NCBI GenBank assembly: GCA_016711045.1
Contig: JADJTT010000007.1
Coordinates: forward strand, 186,001-250,000
Origin: Saprospirales bacterium
GTDB taxonomy: Bacteria; Bacteroidota; Bacteroidia; Chitinophagales; Saprospiraceae
DNA length: 64,000 nucleotides
Reading direction: 5' to 3'
Part shown: positions 45,241 to 53,993 of the stretch, in pieces
Numbering within the stretch: the first letter of the stretch is position 1
Layout: every line of letters starts with the position of its first letter
Notes under the pieces: model-generated
What the model saw: the letters and a program-made list of their open reading frames with translations, nothing else
Databases searched by the model: none
What the model was told of the DNA's origin: nothing
Translations under genes and position numbers: made by a program

Positions 45241-46548
45241 ATGGGCACAAAAGATATCTTCCGTACCACCTTCCTGTTTCTATTCTTTTCCTGGGCTTTT
45301 ACCTCTTGCAGTAAAGACCGTGTCAACCGCGACAATGAGTTGTTATATTGGTCGTCGAACAACGGGGGAGAGATCCAGTTTTCGAACTGGGCCGTGGATC
45401 GCTGGAATAGCGCACATCCGGATAACCTCCTTAAATACCAGCCGGTACCGGAGGGACAATCAAGTGAAGAGATCATCCTTGCCGCTGTAGTGGCTAAAAC
45501 TACCCCCGATATCTATTCGAATATCTGGCAAGGCACGGTGGAGTTTTATAGCACCGCGGGCATTCTGGTAGCCCTCGACACCCTTGAAGGATTTATCGAC
45601 TTTATTCAACAGCGCTGTGACCCGGCTACGATCCTGGAAATCACCTCTGGCGATGGACACATATATCAGGTACCCTGGAAGATCAACCCCATCATGACGA
45701 TCTACAACAAGCGGCTCCTTGCCGAAATGGGCCTGGATACCTTGCCGCAGACCTATGCGGCCTATATGGACGCTGCGAAGCGATTCAAAAAGGATACGGA
45801 CGGCGATGGCTACGTAGATCAGTGGTTTGGAAATACATCGGTCAAGCTTGCCTGGTACCAGCGCCTGTTTAATTTTTACCCCTTGTATCTGGCCGCCTCT
45901 GGGGGGATGCCCCTGATCAAAGATAACCGGGCCAATTTCAACAACGAATACGCCATCGGAGCTTTTCGGTTTTTGCAGGAGCTGTATCGGGAAAATTATT
46001 TCTCCAAACAAGACCAATCAGCCGGACAGGATCTTTTTGTCGCTGAAAAATATGCTACCAAATTTACCGGTCCATGGGAGATCCAGTACCTCGACCGGTT
46101 TAAACGGGAAGGGTTTGAATACGGGTTTTACCCCATGCCGGTACCGGATGACCATGAAGGACCCATTTATACCTATTGCGACCCCAAGAGCATCGTCATT
46201 TTTAATACTTGTTCGAATCCACAGCTGGCTTTTGAGTTTGTCAAAACGATGGTGAGCGAGGAAGGTGATCTGGAATTCTTGCGAACCACCAATCAACTTC
46301 CCAGGCGCAAGGGGCTGGATTCGATTCCGGACTTTCAGGCGTTCTTTTCCCAAAATCCTCAGCTACAGGTTTTTGCCCAACAAGCCAAACATGTGAAAGG
46401 GGTCGATAATTGCGAGGTGCTGACCGAAGTGTTCGACATCATTTCTCAGGAATACGAGGCCTGTGTGCTCTATCAAATAAAGACGCCCGAAGAAGCCATT
46501 GCAGACGCCGAACGAGCGGTCAACGTACTGCTGCGGGTGAAAAATTGA
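45241..46548 (+). CDS. Sugar ABC transporter substrate-binding lipoprotein
   Basis: The 435-residue protein has a lipoprotein signal (FTSCSKD, Cys near 23) and a family 1 extracellular solute-binding fold (about 35-420), with E-x-W-A-V-D-R-W-N at the start and an aromatic-rich core. It is the first gene of an operon with two permeases, a GH130-type phosphorylase, an unknown lipoprotein and an ATPase. It presumably captures oligosaccharide, likely a beta-mannoside given the GH130 genes (inference). Two DxDxDG-like segments (KDTDGDGYVDQ) resemble a calcium loop. Confidence 0.9.
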   Translation: MGTKDIFRTTFLFLFFSWAFTSCSKDRVNRDNELLYWSSNNGGEIQFSNWAVDRWNSAHPDNLLKYQPVPEGQSSEEIILAAVVAKTTPDIYSNIWQGTVEFYSTAGILVALDTLEGFIDFIQQRCDPATILEITSGDGHIYQVPWKINPIMTIYNKRLLAEMGLDTLPQTYAAYMDAAKRFKKDTDGDGYVDQWFGNTSVKLAWYQRLFNFYPLYLAASGGMPLIKDNRANFNNEYAIGAFRFLQELYRENYFSKQDQSAGQDLFVAEKYATKFTGPWEIQYLDRFKREGFEYGFYPMPVPDDHEGPIYTYCDPKSIVIFNTCSNPQLAFEFVKTMVSEEGDLEFLRTTNQLPRRKGLDSIPDFQAFFSQNPQLQVFAQQAKHVKGVDNCEVLTEVFDIISQEYEACVLYQIKTPEEAIADAERAVNVLLRVKN

Positions 46549-46577
46549 TCGAAACTTAAAACATCATATCCCACTCC

Positions 46578-47462
46578 ATGTCCGCACCCAGAAAGAAAAG
46601 AAATCCACTTCGAAGAACGGTTCTGCCTTATTTTGTGGTATCACCTTACCTGATACACCTGTTGCTTTTTGTCCTTTTTCCAGTGGTCTTTTCAATTGTG
46701 CTGACCTTTCATAAATGGAATATCATTTCCCCCATGGAGTATGTAGGGGTGGATAATTTCCTCCGGCTCTTTCAGGACCGGCTGTTCTGGAAGGCGATTT
46801 TGAATACGTTGTTATTTCTGGTCGTTCACATCCCGCTCCAGATAGTGGTGGCGCTTACACTGGCCTATTTCCTGACCCAGAAGCTCTTCATCCGTGGGTT
46901 TTTCAGGGCTTCTTTCTTTTTGCCGGTGGTGATCTCGGGGGTGGTGGTCACCATCTTGTGGCAACAACTCTATGGAATGGAATCCGGCGTGATCAACCGC
47001 GTGCTGACCAGCCTGGGTCTGGGCCGCGTAGAATGGCTGACCAACTGGAGAATAGCAATGATTTCCATCGCCATTATGGCTACCTGGAAAAATGTGGGAT
47101 TGTATGTCATCTTGTTCCTGGTGGGGCTGCAAACTGTCCCCATCAGTTATTACGAAGCGGCCGATGTCGAAGGGGCCACGGCCTGGCAAAAGTTCCGGTA
47201 TATTACCTTGCCAGCCATTAACCCGACCATTTTCATGGTGGTCATCCTTTCCACCATCGGCGGCTTTAGTTTATTCATCGAACCATACATCATGACCGGT
47301 GGCGGCCCGTTGAACAGTACGCTTTCTGCCATGCTCTACATCTACAAACAGGCTTTTGAGTACTACCACATGGGTTATTCGGCCACATTGGGCCTTTTTT
47401 TCGCCCTGCTGATCATGCTGGTGGTGGTGGTGCAGAAGTTTACCATTGAATCGGATGATTAA
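46578..47462 (+). CDS. Sugar ABC transporter permease, MalF-like
   Basis: The 294-residue inner-membrane protein has six predicted helices and the ABC permease EAA motif EAADVEGATAWQKFRYITLPAINPT (E-A-A---G near 195), which contacts the ATPase. It is 29 bases downstream of the binding protein and followed nine bases later by the second permease. The pair forms the transmembrane channel of an oligosaccharide importer. Confidence 0.94.
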   Translation: MSAPRKKRNPLRRTVLPYFVVSPYLIHLLLFVLFPVVFSIVLTFHKWNIISPMEYVGVDNFLRLFQDRLFWKAILNTLLFLVVHIPLQIVVALTLAYFLTQKLFIRGFFRASFFLPVVISGVVVTILWQQLYGMESGVINRVLTSLGLGRVEWLTNWRIAMISIAIMATWKNVGLYVILFLVGLQTVPISYYEAADVEGATAWQKFRYITLPAINPTIFMVVILSTIGGFSLFIEPYIMTGGGPLNSTLSAMLYIYKQAFEYYHMGYSATLGLFFALLIMLVVVVQKFTIESDD

Positions 47463-47471
47463 TAAAAAAAC

Positions 47472-48287
47472 ATGAAACCATCCAAGATCATTCTCTTCAT
47501 ACTGCTCTCCGGCGCTGCGCTATCCTTTCTTTATCCTTTCTATTGGATGATATTGGCTTCACTGACGCCGGAAGCGCAGATCGGGGAACTGGGAATCGTG
47601 CCGAAGGAGTTGACGTTCAGCAATTATACGCAGATGTTCAGCAAGATCCCGATATGGCGTTCGTTGCTCAATAGTACGATCGTGGCGAGTTTGTCGACCC
47701 TGGGGGTGTTGGTGTTTGGATCGATGACGGGCTATGCGCTGGCGAAGCTTCGCTTTAAGGGCCGGGAGGTGCTGTTTTTTACCATTATCTTTACCATGAC
47801 GCTTCCTTTTCAGATCAGCCTGATACCCAATTATATCTTGATGGTGAAATTTCAGTGGGTGGATACGATGGCAGCGCTGATCGTCCCTGCCTTGAACAAT
47901 GCCTTTGCCATACTGATGTTCCGGCAGACGTTCAAGAGTATTCCAGACGATTTGATCGATGCGGCGCGGGTGGACGGTTGTGGCGAACTACGGATCATCT
48001 ATCAGATCCTGTGGCCCAATATTATTCCCACGATCATCACAGTCGCGATTATCACGTTTATGAGTTCCTGGAACGATGTGCTGTGGCCATTGATTGTGAT
48101 CCGGGAGGAACACCTGATGACAATGCCCCAACTGGTTACGTTATTTGCGGTCGGTGGCCGGGCGGAGCCTCAATTGGGGGTGAAATTGGCATCCGCTGTA
48201 TTGCTCGCGTTGCCTATTATTGTAGCGTATGCCATCTTCCAGAAACATTTTATCCGGAGCATGGCGTCTTCGGGATTGAAAGGATAA
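47472..48287 (+). CDS. Sugar ABC transporter permease, MalG-like
   Basis: The 271-residue protein has six helices and a second EAA-type motif (DAARVDGCGELRIIYQILWPNI, near 165). It partners the MalF-like permease. The codon use is GC-richer than its upstream neighbour, with no other sign of transfer. Confidence 0.94.
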   Translation: MKPSKIILFILLSGAALSFLYPFYWMILASLTPEAQIGELGIVPKELTFSNYTQMFSKIPIWRSLLNSTIVASLSTLGVLVFGSMTGYALAKLRFKGREVLFFTIIFTMTLPFQISLIPNYILMVKFQWVDTMAALIVPALNNAFAILMFRQTFKSIPDDLIDAARVDGCGELRIIYQILWPNIIPTIITVAIITFMSSWNDVLWPLIVIREEHLMTMPQLVTLFAVGGRAEPQLGVKLASAVLLALPIIVAYAIFQKHFIRSMASSGLKG

Positions 48288-48299
48288 GGGCTTGATATT

Positions 48300-49712
48300 T
48301 TGAAAACGAAAAAAATGGATTCGATAAAAAGATCTACGATTCGGCTGAAGGCAGATCCACGCAGGGTGGTGCTAAATTTTTTAGATTTTGGGCGGGCTGA
48401 GCGCTTTGAACCGGTAGTTGCCTATGTACTCGGGTTGGATGATCAGGCGGTGGAATCCCAATTGGAAGGAATTTATGCGGAGTTTGAGCGGAGGCATTAC
48501 GATCTGGACGGGGTTTTTCTGAAAAATTATGAACGACTCATTCCTTTTGTTTCAGGAGAGCCTTCCATCGGCCAGAAACGCTTGCTGGGAGCTTATTTCT
48601 CCCATGAATACAGTGTCGAGGCAGCTGCATTGTTCAATCCATCGATCGTACCCCACCCGGACCAAAGCGGGCTTAAAGAGGGGGAGCTCCGGTTTATCCT
48701 GTCACTCCGTGCTACAGGAGAGGGCCATATCTCCTCCATCGCTTTTCAAACAGGGGTGATTGGGCTGGATGGGGAAATTCAGTTAGACCCCAGGGCCGAA
48801 AAGTTATCATCCGGAAACAAGAAGGCGGATAGTTGGCCAGACAAACCCGATGCGCAGCACGATAATCTGAATTATACCCTTGAATTTGATCCAAAGGTGC
48901 CTTTGTCGGGACGGATATTGTTCCCAAAGTCAGCTTCCGAATCAAACGGGATGGAGGATGCGCGTTTTGTACGGTTCACGGACGGAAAGGAGCAGGTTTA
49001 CCTGGGCACTTACACCGCATACAGCGGCAGGGCGATCCGGCCTCAACTGATCGAAACCCACGATTTTCAACATTTCCGGATCCGGCCTTTTTACGGTAAG
49101 GCTGCTTCGGATAAAGGAATGGCGCTTTTTCCGGAAAAAATAAATGGAAAATATGCGATGATCGGCCGCCAGGGAGGGCGGAGCCTATCGATCATGTATT
49201 CCAACGATTTGTATTTTTGGGAAGATTTTCAGTTGCTGCAACAGCCGGAGAGAAGTTGGGAGATCCTGCAAATGGGCAATTGCGGCAGTCCGGTGAAAAC
49301 CCCGCATGGCTGGTTATTACTCACGCATGCGGTCGGCCCGATGCGCAAATACGTGTTAAGTTGTTCCCTCCTCGATCTGGAGAATCCAGGTATCGTGCTG
49401 GCCAGGTTGGACCAGCCGCTGTTAAGTCCCAATGCGGAGGAGCGGGAAGGCTATGTCCCCAACGTGCTTTACACCTGCGGGCTGATCGAGCATGGGGATA
49501 ACCTGATCATCCCTTATGCCATGTCGGATAGCGCAGTGAGTTTTGCGGTGGTGGAAGCGGAAGCGGTGATAGGAGCGTTGCTGAAAAGAAAAAATAAGAG
49601 ATTTAGGCACATCGTTTTCAATAGAATACCATGGGAAGAATTAAAAGATATTTCAAACAGAATTCGCATAACAAATTATTTAAATCCCTCGCCGGATTTG
49701 GCAGGTCTTTAA
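48300..49712 (+). CDS. GH130-family glycoside phosphorylase (long form), C-terminus overrun by next gene
   Basis: GH130 enzymes phosphorolyse beta-mannosides, giving mannose-1-phosphate and a shortened sugar. The protein has a five-bladed propeller with the family-conserved E-D-x-R (GMEDARFVRF, about 217) and repeats of the LLTHAVGPMRKYVLSC and NVLYTCGLIEHGDNLIIPYAMSD type. The open frame is 470 codons, but the last roughly 45 residues (from about VIGALLKRKNKR) are basic and AT-encoded, overlapping the FkbM gene by 82 bases in another frame. This tail is probably not original. It is inside the ABC operon and presumably acts on the imported oligosaccharide. Confidence 0.9.
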   Translation: MKTKKMDSIKRSTIRLKADPRRVVLNFLDFGRAERFEPVVAYVLGLDDQAVESQLEGIYAEFERRHYDLDGVFLKNYERLIPFVSGEPSIGQKRLLGAYFSHEYSVEAAALFNPSIVPHPDQSGLKEGELRFILSLRATGEGHISSIAFQTGVIGLDGEIQLDPRAEKLSSGNKKADSWPDKPDAQHDNLNYTLEFDPKVPLSGRILFPKSASESNGMEDARFVRFTDGKEQVYLGTYTAYSGRAIRPQLIETHDFQHFRIRPFYGKAASDKGMALFPEKINGKYAMIGRQGGRSLSIMYSNDLYFWEDFQLLQQPERSWEILQMGNCGSPVKTPHGWLLLTHAVGPMRKYVLSCSLLDLENPGIVLARLDQPLLSPNAEEREGYVPNVLYTCGLIEHGDNLIIPYAMSDSAVSFAVVEAEAVIGALLKRKNKRFRHIVFNRIPWEELKDISNRIRITNYLNPSPDLAGL

Positions 49713-50428
49713 ATCGTTTTTATGAAAACAGAAACCATGATTCCTATAGCAATGGCGAGTTGATGCTTTTAAGGAAAATAGCTAAATTAAATCCCACTGT
49801 CATTTTCGATGGAGGCGCCAACATAGGCAAGTATTCCTTGCTGGTTAATTCCGTTATTCCTGGTTGCGAAATTCATTCTTTTGAACCGGTAACTCTTACT
49901 TTTCAAATATTGAAAAAAAATATCAAAAATTTCGACAACATAACCCCAGTGAATAAAGGCCTTTACAAGGAAAATTGTAAAAAAGAAATAAATATTTTCA
50001 ACTCCAGCACGCACTCCTCCATATACGACATTCAGGGTCTTTCTTATGCACCAAAAGAAAAGGCGGAGATTGAACTCATTCGTGGAGATGATTACGTGGC
50101 TGCGCATCAAATAGCCCAAATTGATCTGTTAAAACTGGATGTGGAAGGCGCTGAATATGAAGCGCTTCAGGGATTTAAAAATTGCATAGAGGCAAAGAAA
50201 ATAAGGGTTGTTCAGTTTGAATATGGCTATATTAATATTTCTACAAAAAATTTACTGATCGACTTCTATAATTTTTTTCAATCGAACGGATATCGGGTTG
50301 GTAAAATTTTTCCAAAAATTGTGGAATTCAGAGATTACGAATTTAAGTATGAAGATTTTTTAGGCCCTAATTTTATTGCCGTCAGCGAATCCGATGACCA
50401 ATTAATCCAATTATTGAGTAAAAAATGA
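49631..50428 (+). CDS. FkbM-family methyltransferase (probable insertion)
   Basis: The 265-residue protein is a FkbM-type SAM-dependent methyltransferase: VIFDGGANIGKYSLL (motif I), IHSFEPV, and IDLLKLDVEGAEYEALQGF, which are the family hallmarks. The gene is strikingly AT-rich compared with its neighbours. It starts inside the 3' end of the GH130 gene and overlaps the next lipoprotein gene by four bases (ATGA). This composition and position suggest horizontal acquisition into the ABC operon. Substrate unknown; glycan O-methylation is typical for the family. Confidence 0.88.
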   Translation: MGRIKRYFKQNSHNKLFKSLAGFGRSLNRFYENRNHDSYSNGELMLLRKIAKLNPTVIFDGGANIGKYSLLVNSVIPGCEIHSFEPVTLTFQILKKNIKNFDNITPVNKGLYKENCKKEINIFNSSTHSSIYDIQGLSYAPKEKAEIELIRGDDYVAAHQIAQIDLLKLDVEGAEYEALQGFKNCIEAKKIRVVQFEYGYINISTKNLLIDFYNFFQSNGYRVGKIFPKIVEFRDYEFKYEDFLGPNFIAVSESDDQLIQLLSKK

Positions 50429-51690
50429 TCAAAATCCATCCTTTACTTTCGATAAGTGGCGTTTGTATCTTGCTTTCCGCCTGTACCACACCTGAACCGG
50501 CCACTTCAGACACCCTGATCAACACTGCGCATCTGGACCATTTATATGAGGAGGTCTCCATTGGGGATGCGGTGCTTGGCACGGTTTGGATCTACTGCGA
50601 AGCGCCTGATTACCATCTGGTAGGGGATTCCGACGAAGGATTTACTTGCGTGGATGATGTATCGAGGGCCTTGGTCTTTTATTGCCTGCAATATCGAAAA
50701 ACGCCTTCTCCTGAAATCCTGCACAAGGTCCGATCTATGACGGAATTTCTGTTGTACATGTGGTCAGACAATGGGTTTTTCTACAATTTTCTGCTACCCG
50801 GTCCAAAAATTAATAAAACCCATCAGAACAGCCAGGCCATACCGAACTGGTGGTCGTGGCGGGCGTTTTGGGCCTTATCGGAAGTCAATAAACTGGATTC
50901 TGCCGGGCTGACTGACCTGAAGGCCCGGATTCTTCCGGTTATGGACCTGTTGGTGCAACGAATGCAGCAATTGTGTCGCGCTCCTGCCGATCCGGTTATT
51001 TTCGATGGGGTAGGGGTTCCCGGCTGTTTAGTGGACCTGGGCGCGGATCAGGTCGGTGTAATGATGACCGGGTTGGCCAATTATTACCAGATGAATCCCA
51101 GCGAAGAAATCAAATCCTTGTTGCTGGCCTTCGGGAATCTATTGCTGGAGGTGCAACACGGAGATGCCGACACCTGGCCGTACTATGCGATCATGAGCTG
51201 GCGCAACCAATGGCATGCCTGGGGTAATTCGCAGGCCTACGCCTTGTTATTCACAGGACGTGTCCTGGAACACGAACCATTTATCCAGGCAGGCCTTAAC
51301 GAAGTGCGGTATTTTTATCCGTACTGTCTGGAAAAAGGTTTTTTCAGTGGGTTTAAAGTAGTGAAAGATGCAGACAGCCTGGGCATGCAGGATTTTCAGC
51401 AATTTTCACAGATTGCTTATAACGTTCGCCCCATGATCTTTGCTTCTTTGGAAGCTTATTCCATCACCGGCGATTCGACTTTCGCGGCAACCGCCAGCCA
51501 ATTGGCCACCTGGTTTTCCGGCAATAACCCGGCTAATCAACAGATGTATGACCCAGAAAGCGGTCGCACATTCGACGGCATTGGTTCGTCAACGGATGTA
51601 AACCGAAACTCCGGCGCCGAATCTACAATTGAGGCCTTGTTAAGTTTACAAGCAATTGAGACTGCGTCGGAAAGGAGATTGAAAAAATAA
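50425..51690 (+). CDS. Hypothetical lipoprotein, possibly an alpha/alpha-barrel carbohydrate enzyme
   Basis: The 421-residue protein has a lipoprotein signal peptide (ISGVCILLSACTT, Cys about 20). The mature part is helix-rich with many Trp and Tyr residues (NWWSWRAFWALSEV, DTWPYYAIMSWRNQWHAWGNSQAYALLF), a pattern typical of (alpha/alpha)6 glycosidases and epimerases. Possible acid residues occur in ECVDDVSRAL-like (TCVDDVSRAL) and GADQVGVMMTG. I do not recognise an exact family. Its position between the FkbM gene and the ABC ATPase gene supports a role in processing the same glycan in the periplasm. Confidence 0.6.
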   Translation: MIKIHPLLSISGVCILLSACTTPEPATSDTLINTAHLDHLYEEVSIGDAVLGTVWIYCEAPDYHLVGDSDEGFTCVDDVSRALVFYCLQYRKTPSPEILHKVRSMTEFLLYMWSDNGFFYNFLLPGPKINKTHQNSQAIPNWWSWRAFWALSEVNKLDSAGLTDLKARILPVMDLLVQRMQQLCRAPADPVIFDGVGVPGCLVDLGADQVGVMMTGLANYYQMNPSEEIKSLLLAFGNLLLEVQHGDADTWPYYAIMSWRNQWHAWGNSQAYALLFTGRVLEHEPFIQAGLNEVRYFYPYCLEKGFFSGFKVVKDADSLGMQDFQQFSQIAYNVRPMIFASLEAYSITGDSTFAATASQLATWFSGNNPANQQMYDPESGRTFDGIGSSTDVNRNSGAESTIEALLSLQAIETASERRLKK

Positions 51691-51757
51691 GATTCAGGTT
51701 TATTCGATTTTATTCTGTAAATTCTGAAATTCTGTAAATTTTGATTCAGACAAAAAA

Positions 51758-52858
51758 ATGGCAGCCATAAAATTCGCACACGTTTCAAAGGTCTATGACA
51801 AAGTCATGGCGGTTAAAGACGCCGACTTCGAGATCCGGGATAAGGAGTTTATGGTGCTGGTGGGTCCTTCGGGATGCGGCAAATCCACCTTGCTGCGCAT
51901 GATCGCAGGGCTGGAGGAGATCAATTCCGGCGAACTGTACATCGGAGGCAAATTGGTCAACGACCTGCCACCCAAAGACCGGGATATTGCCATCGTTTTT
52001 CAAAACTACGCCCTTTATCCACACATGACGGCTTTTGAAAACCTGGCATTTGGATTGAAGATCAGGGGACTGAAAAAGCAGGCAATCAAAGAAAAAGTGG
52101 AGGAAGCGGCTCGGATCCTGGAGATTGAAGCCTTGCTTGACCGGAAACCAAAGGCTATGTCAGGGGGACAACGGCAGCGAGTGGCTATCGGCCGCGCCAT
52201 TGTCCGGGATCCAAAAGTGTTTCTTTTTGACGAACCCCTCAGCAACCTCGATGCCAAGCTGCGTGGGCAGATGCGGATTGAGATTGCCCGCCTTCACCAA
52301 AAACTGCAGACTACTGTTGTCTACGTCACGCACGACCAGGTGGAAGCGATGACCCTGGGGCAGCGGATCGCGGTCATGCACAAAGGCGAGATCCTGCAGA
52401 TCGATACGCCGGATAACCTGTATACCCATCCCAACAGCCTCTTTGTAGCAGGCTTTATCGGGACGCCACCTATGAATTTTGTCGAAGGCCGCATTGTAAA
52501 AGATCAAGCCGGACTCTATTTTCAGGATCATTCCCAGGTCCTGATGGCCCGGATCAGCAATCGTCCGGCGCTGGAGACCTATGTTGACCGGGACATTACA
52601 ATGGGTATCCGTCCGGAGCACACCCATGCGCATCCGGCAAAAGGTGCGGCGCATTACGCCGCATTTAAAGCCGAAATCCAGTTCCTGGAAAGGTTGGGGC
52701 ATGAAAGTTTTGCCTTCACCAGCCTTCAGGGAAACCAGTTTATCGCTCGCCTTTTACCCGAAGAAATAGTAGAGCCACCAACCGGGATGACGCTGTTTAT
52801 AGACCTTGAAAAACTTCATTTTTTCAATAAGGAAACGGGGGTAGTGATTGGCGATTAG
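51758..52858 (+). CDS. Sugar ABC transporter ATP-binding protein (MalK/UgpC-like)
   Basis: The 366-residue ATPase shows Walker A GPSGCGKST (36-44), Q-loop FQNYALYPHMT, signature MSGGQRQRVAIGRA, Walker B VFLFDEPLSNLDA, and H-loop VTHDQVEAMTLG. A C-terminal TOBE-type domain (about 240-366) is as in MalK/UgpC. It powers the MalF/MalG-like permease pair upstream. The stop codon TAG overlaps the TAA of the convergent GH130 gene by two bases (TTAG at 52855-52858). Confidence 0.95.
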   Translation: MAAIKFAHVSKVYDKVMAVKDADFEIRDKEFMVLVGPSGCGKSTLLRMIAGLEEINSGELYIGGKLVNDLPPKDRDIAIVFQNYALYPHMTAFENLAFGLKIRGLKKQAIKEKVEEAARILEIEALLDRKPKAMSGGQRQRVAIGRAIVRDPKVFLFDEPLSNLDAKLRGQMRIEIARLHQKLQTTVVYVTHDQVEAMTLGQRIAVMHKGEILQIDTPDNLYTHPNSLFVAGFIGTPPMNFVEGRIVKDQAGLYFQDHSQVLMARISNRPALETYVDRDITMGIRPEHTHAHPAKGAAHYAAFKAEIQFLERLGHESFAFTSLQGNQFIARLLPEEIVEPPTGMTLFIDLEKLHFFNKETGVVIGD

Positions 52859-53895
52859 TGAAGAGCCGCCAAAATCTTCTGGACGGAAAAAGTTACGCCG
52901 CAGATCACTTCATCTGAAGCCCCATAATACATGGTGATTTTATCCCCGTCAACCAAGTGGCCGTTGGTAAAAACGACATTGCCGAAAAAGCCGTTCTTTT
53001 CGTATTCGGCATCGGGTTCAAAAATCGGGGCTTCGGTTCTGGCCAGCACATTGGATGGATCCTCCAGGTCGAACAATACTGCGCCAAGGCAATAGCGATG
53101 TTGGTGATCGGCTCCATGGTAAATTTCCAGCCAACCGTCTTTGGTCTTTATTGGCGCCCCTCCGGCGCCTACGCGGGCACTATCCCACCAACCTTCCCGG
53201 GTATGAAGCACGCATTGGTGGTTTCCCCAATGCAGCATATCAATCGAAGAAGATATCCACATGAAATTGCCGCCAAAATCCACCCCCGATGGGCGATGGA
53301 GGCAGTAGTATTTGCCACCGATTTTCTCTTCGAACAAAGCACAATCTTTGTTGTGGGGCGGGAAGATCATACCCTCGCGGGAAAATTCACGCCAGTCACG
53401 GGTGCGCATCAGGCCTACACCTACGCCGCTTTCAGATACCTGCGTGTAAGTGAGGTGATAAACCCCGTCAATTAAGCTTACCCTGCAATCTTCGATCCCA
53501 AAAGTTTCGAGTGGCCCGTGGCCGTGTATGCTGGCCGGAAAATCATCCGGTTCGTGAAAATGAATGCCGTCGTTACTGCATACGAGGCGCAGGTGTGAAA
53601 TGGTGGAAAGGTAGGTCGTTCCCTTGTATTTCACTTTTCGAGGATCGGACAGATTTAATTCCGGATCGTTTGTTTTGAATTCGAGTATTTTCATTTGGCC
53701 ATCATTCCCTATTACCGGAAAAGAGACCAGGCCTTCTTTTTGCACGGGTCGTTCCGCTACCCGTAACAGCAGCCAGGTTTTACCCTCAAATCGGAAGTCG
53801 CCGGGATTTAGTACGCATTCCACTACAAAATCAGGCTGACTAGGGGCAATGTCTTTTGGACCAAGGATTGGGTTGTTATCGAAACGGTTTTTCAT
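52855..53895 (-). CDS. GH130-family glycoside phosphorylase (short form)
   Basis: The 346-residue protein is a second GH130 enzyme: conserved E-D-x-R in FGIEDCRVSLI, HRPSGVDFGGNFMW, GGAPIKTKDGWLEIYHGAD, and FFGNVVFTNGHLVDGDKITMYYGASDE. Together with the long GH130 in the ABC operon it points to beta-mannoside phosphorolysis. It is on the strand of the SusCD cluster and convergent with the ATPase gene, sharing a stop overlap. No signal peptide is present, so it acts in the cytoplasm. Confidence 0.93.
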   Translation of the reverse strand: MKNRFDNNPILGPKDIAPSQPDFVVECVLNPGDFRFEGKTWLLLRVAERPVQKEGLVSFPVIGNDGQMKILEFKTNDPELNLSDPRKVKYKGTTYLSTISHLRLVCSNDGIHFHEPDDFPASIHGHGPLETFGIEDCRVSLIDGVYHLTYTQVSESGVGVGLMRTRDWREFSREGMIFPPHNKDCALFEEKIGGKYYCLHRPSGVDFGGNFMWISSSIDMLHWGNHQCVLHTREGWWDSARVGAGGAPIKTKDGWLEIYHGADHQHRYCLGAVLFDLEDPSNVLARTEAPIFEPDAEYEKNGFFGNVVFTNGHLVDGDKITMYYGASDEVICGVTFSVQKILAALH

Positions 53896-53900
53896 AGGAA

Positions 53901-53990
53901 AGGAGGATTAATAGAGATTAAAGGGATTAGAGGGGGATTGGATCTATTCCAATCCCCTACAATCCCTTTAATCCCCTCAAATCCCTTTTA
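53901..53990. repeat. Intergenic GGGATT word-repeat hairpin
   Basis: Left arm 53901-53940 (AAAGGGATTAGAGGGGG words) pairs with right arm 53950-53990 (AATCCCCTACAATCCC). It lies between two minus-strand genes, two to four bases from the downstream stop and five from the upstream start. The same word family occurs at 25082-25234. Confidence 0.75.
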
Positions 53991-53993
53991 AAA

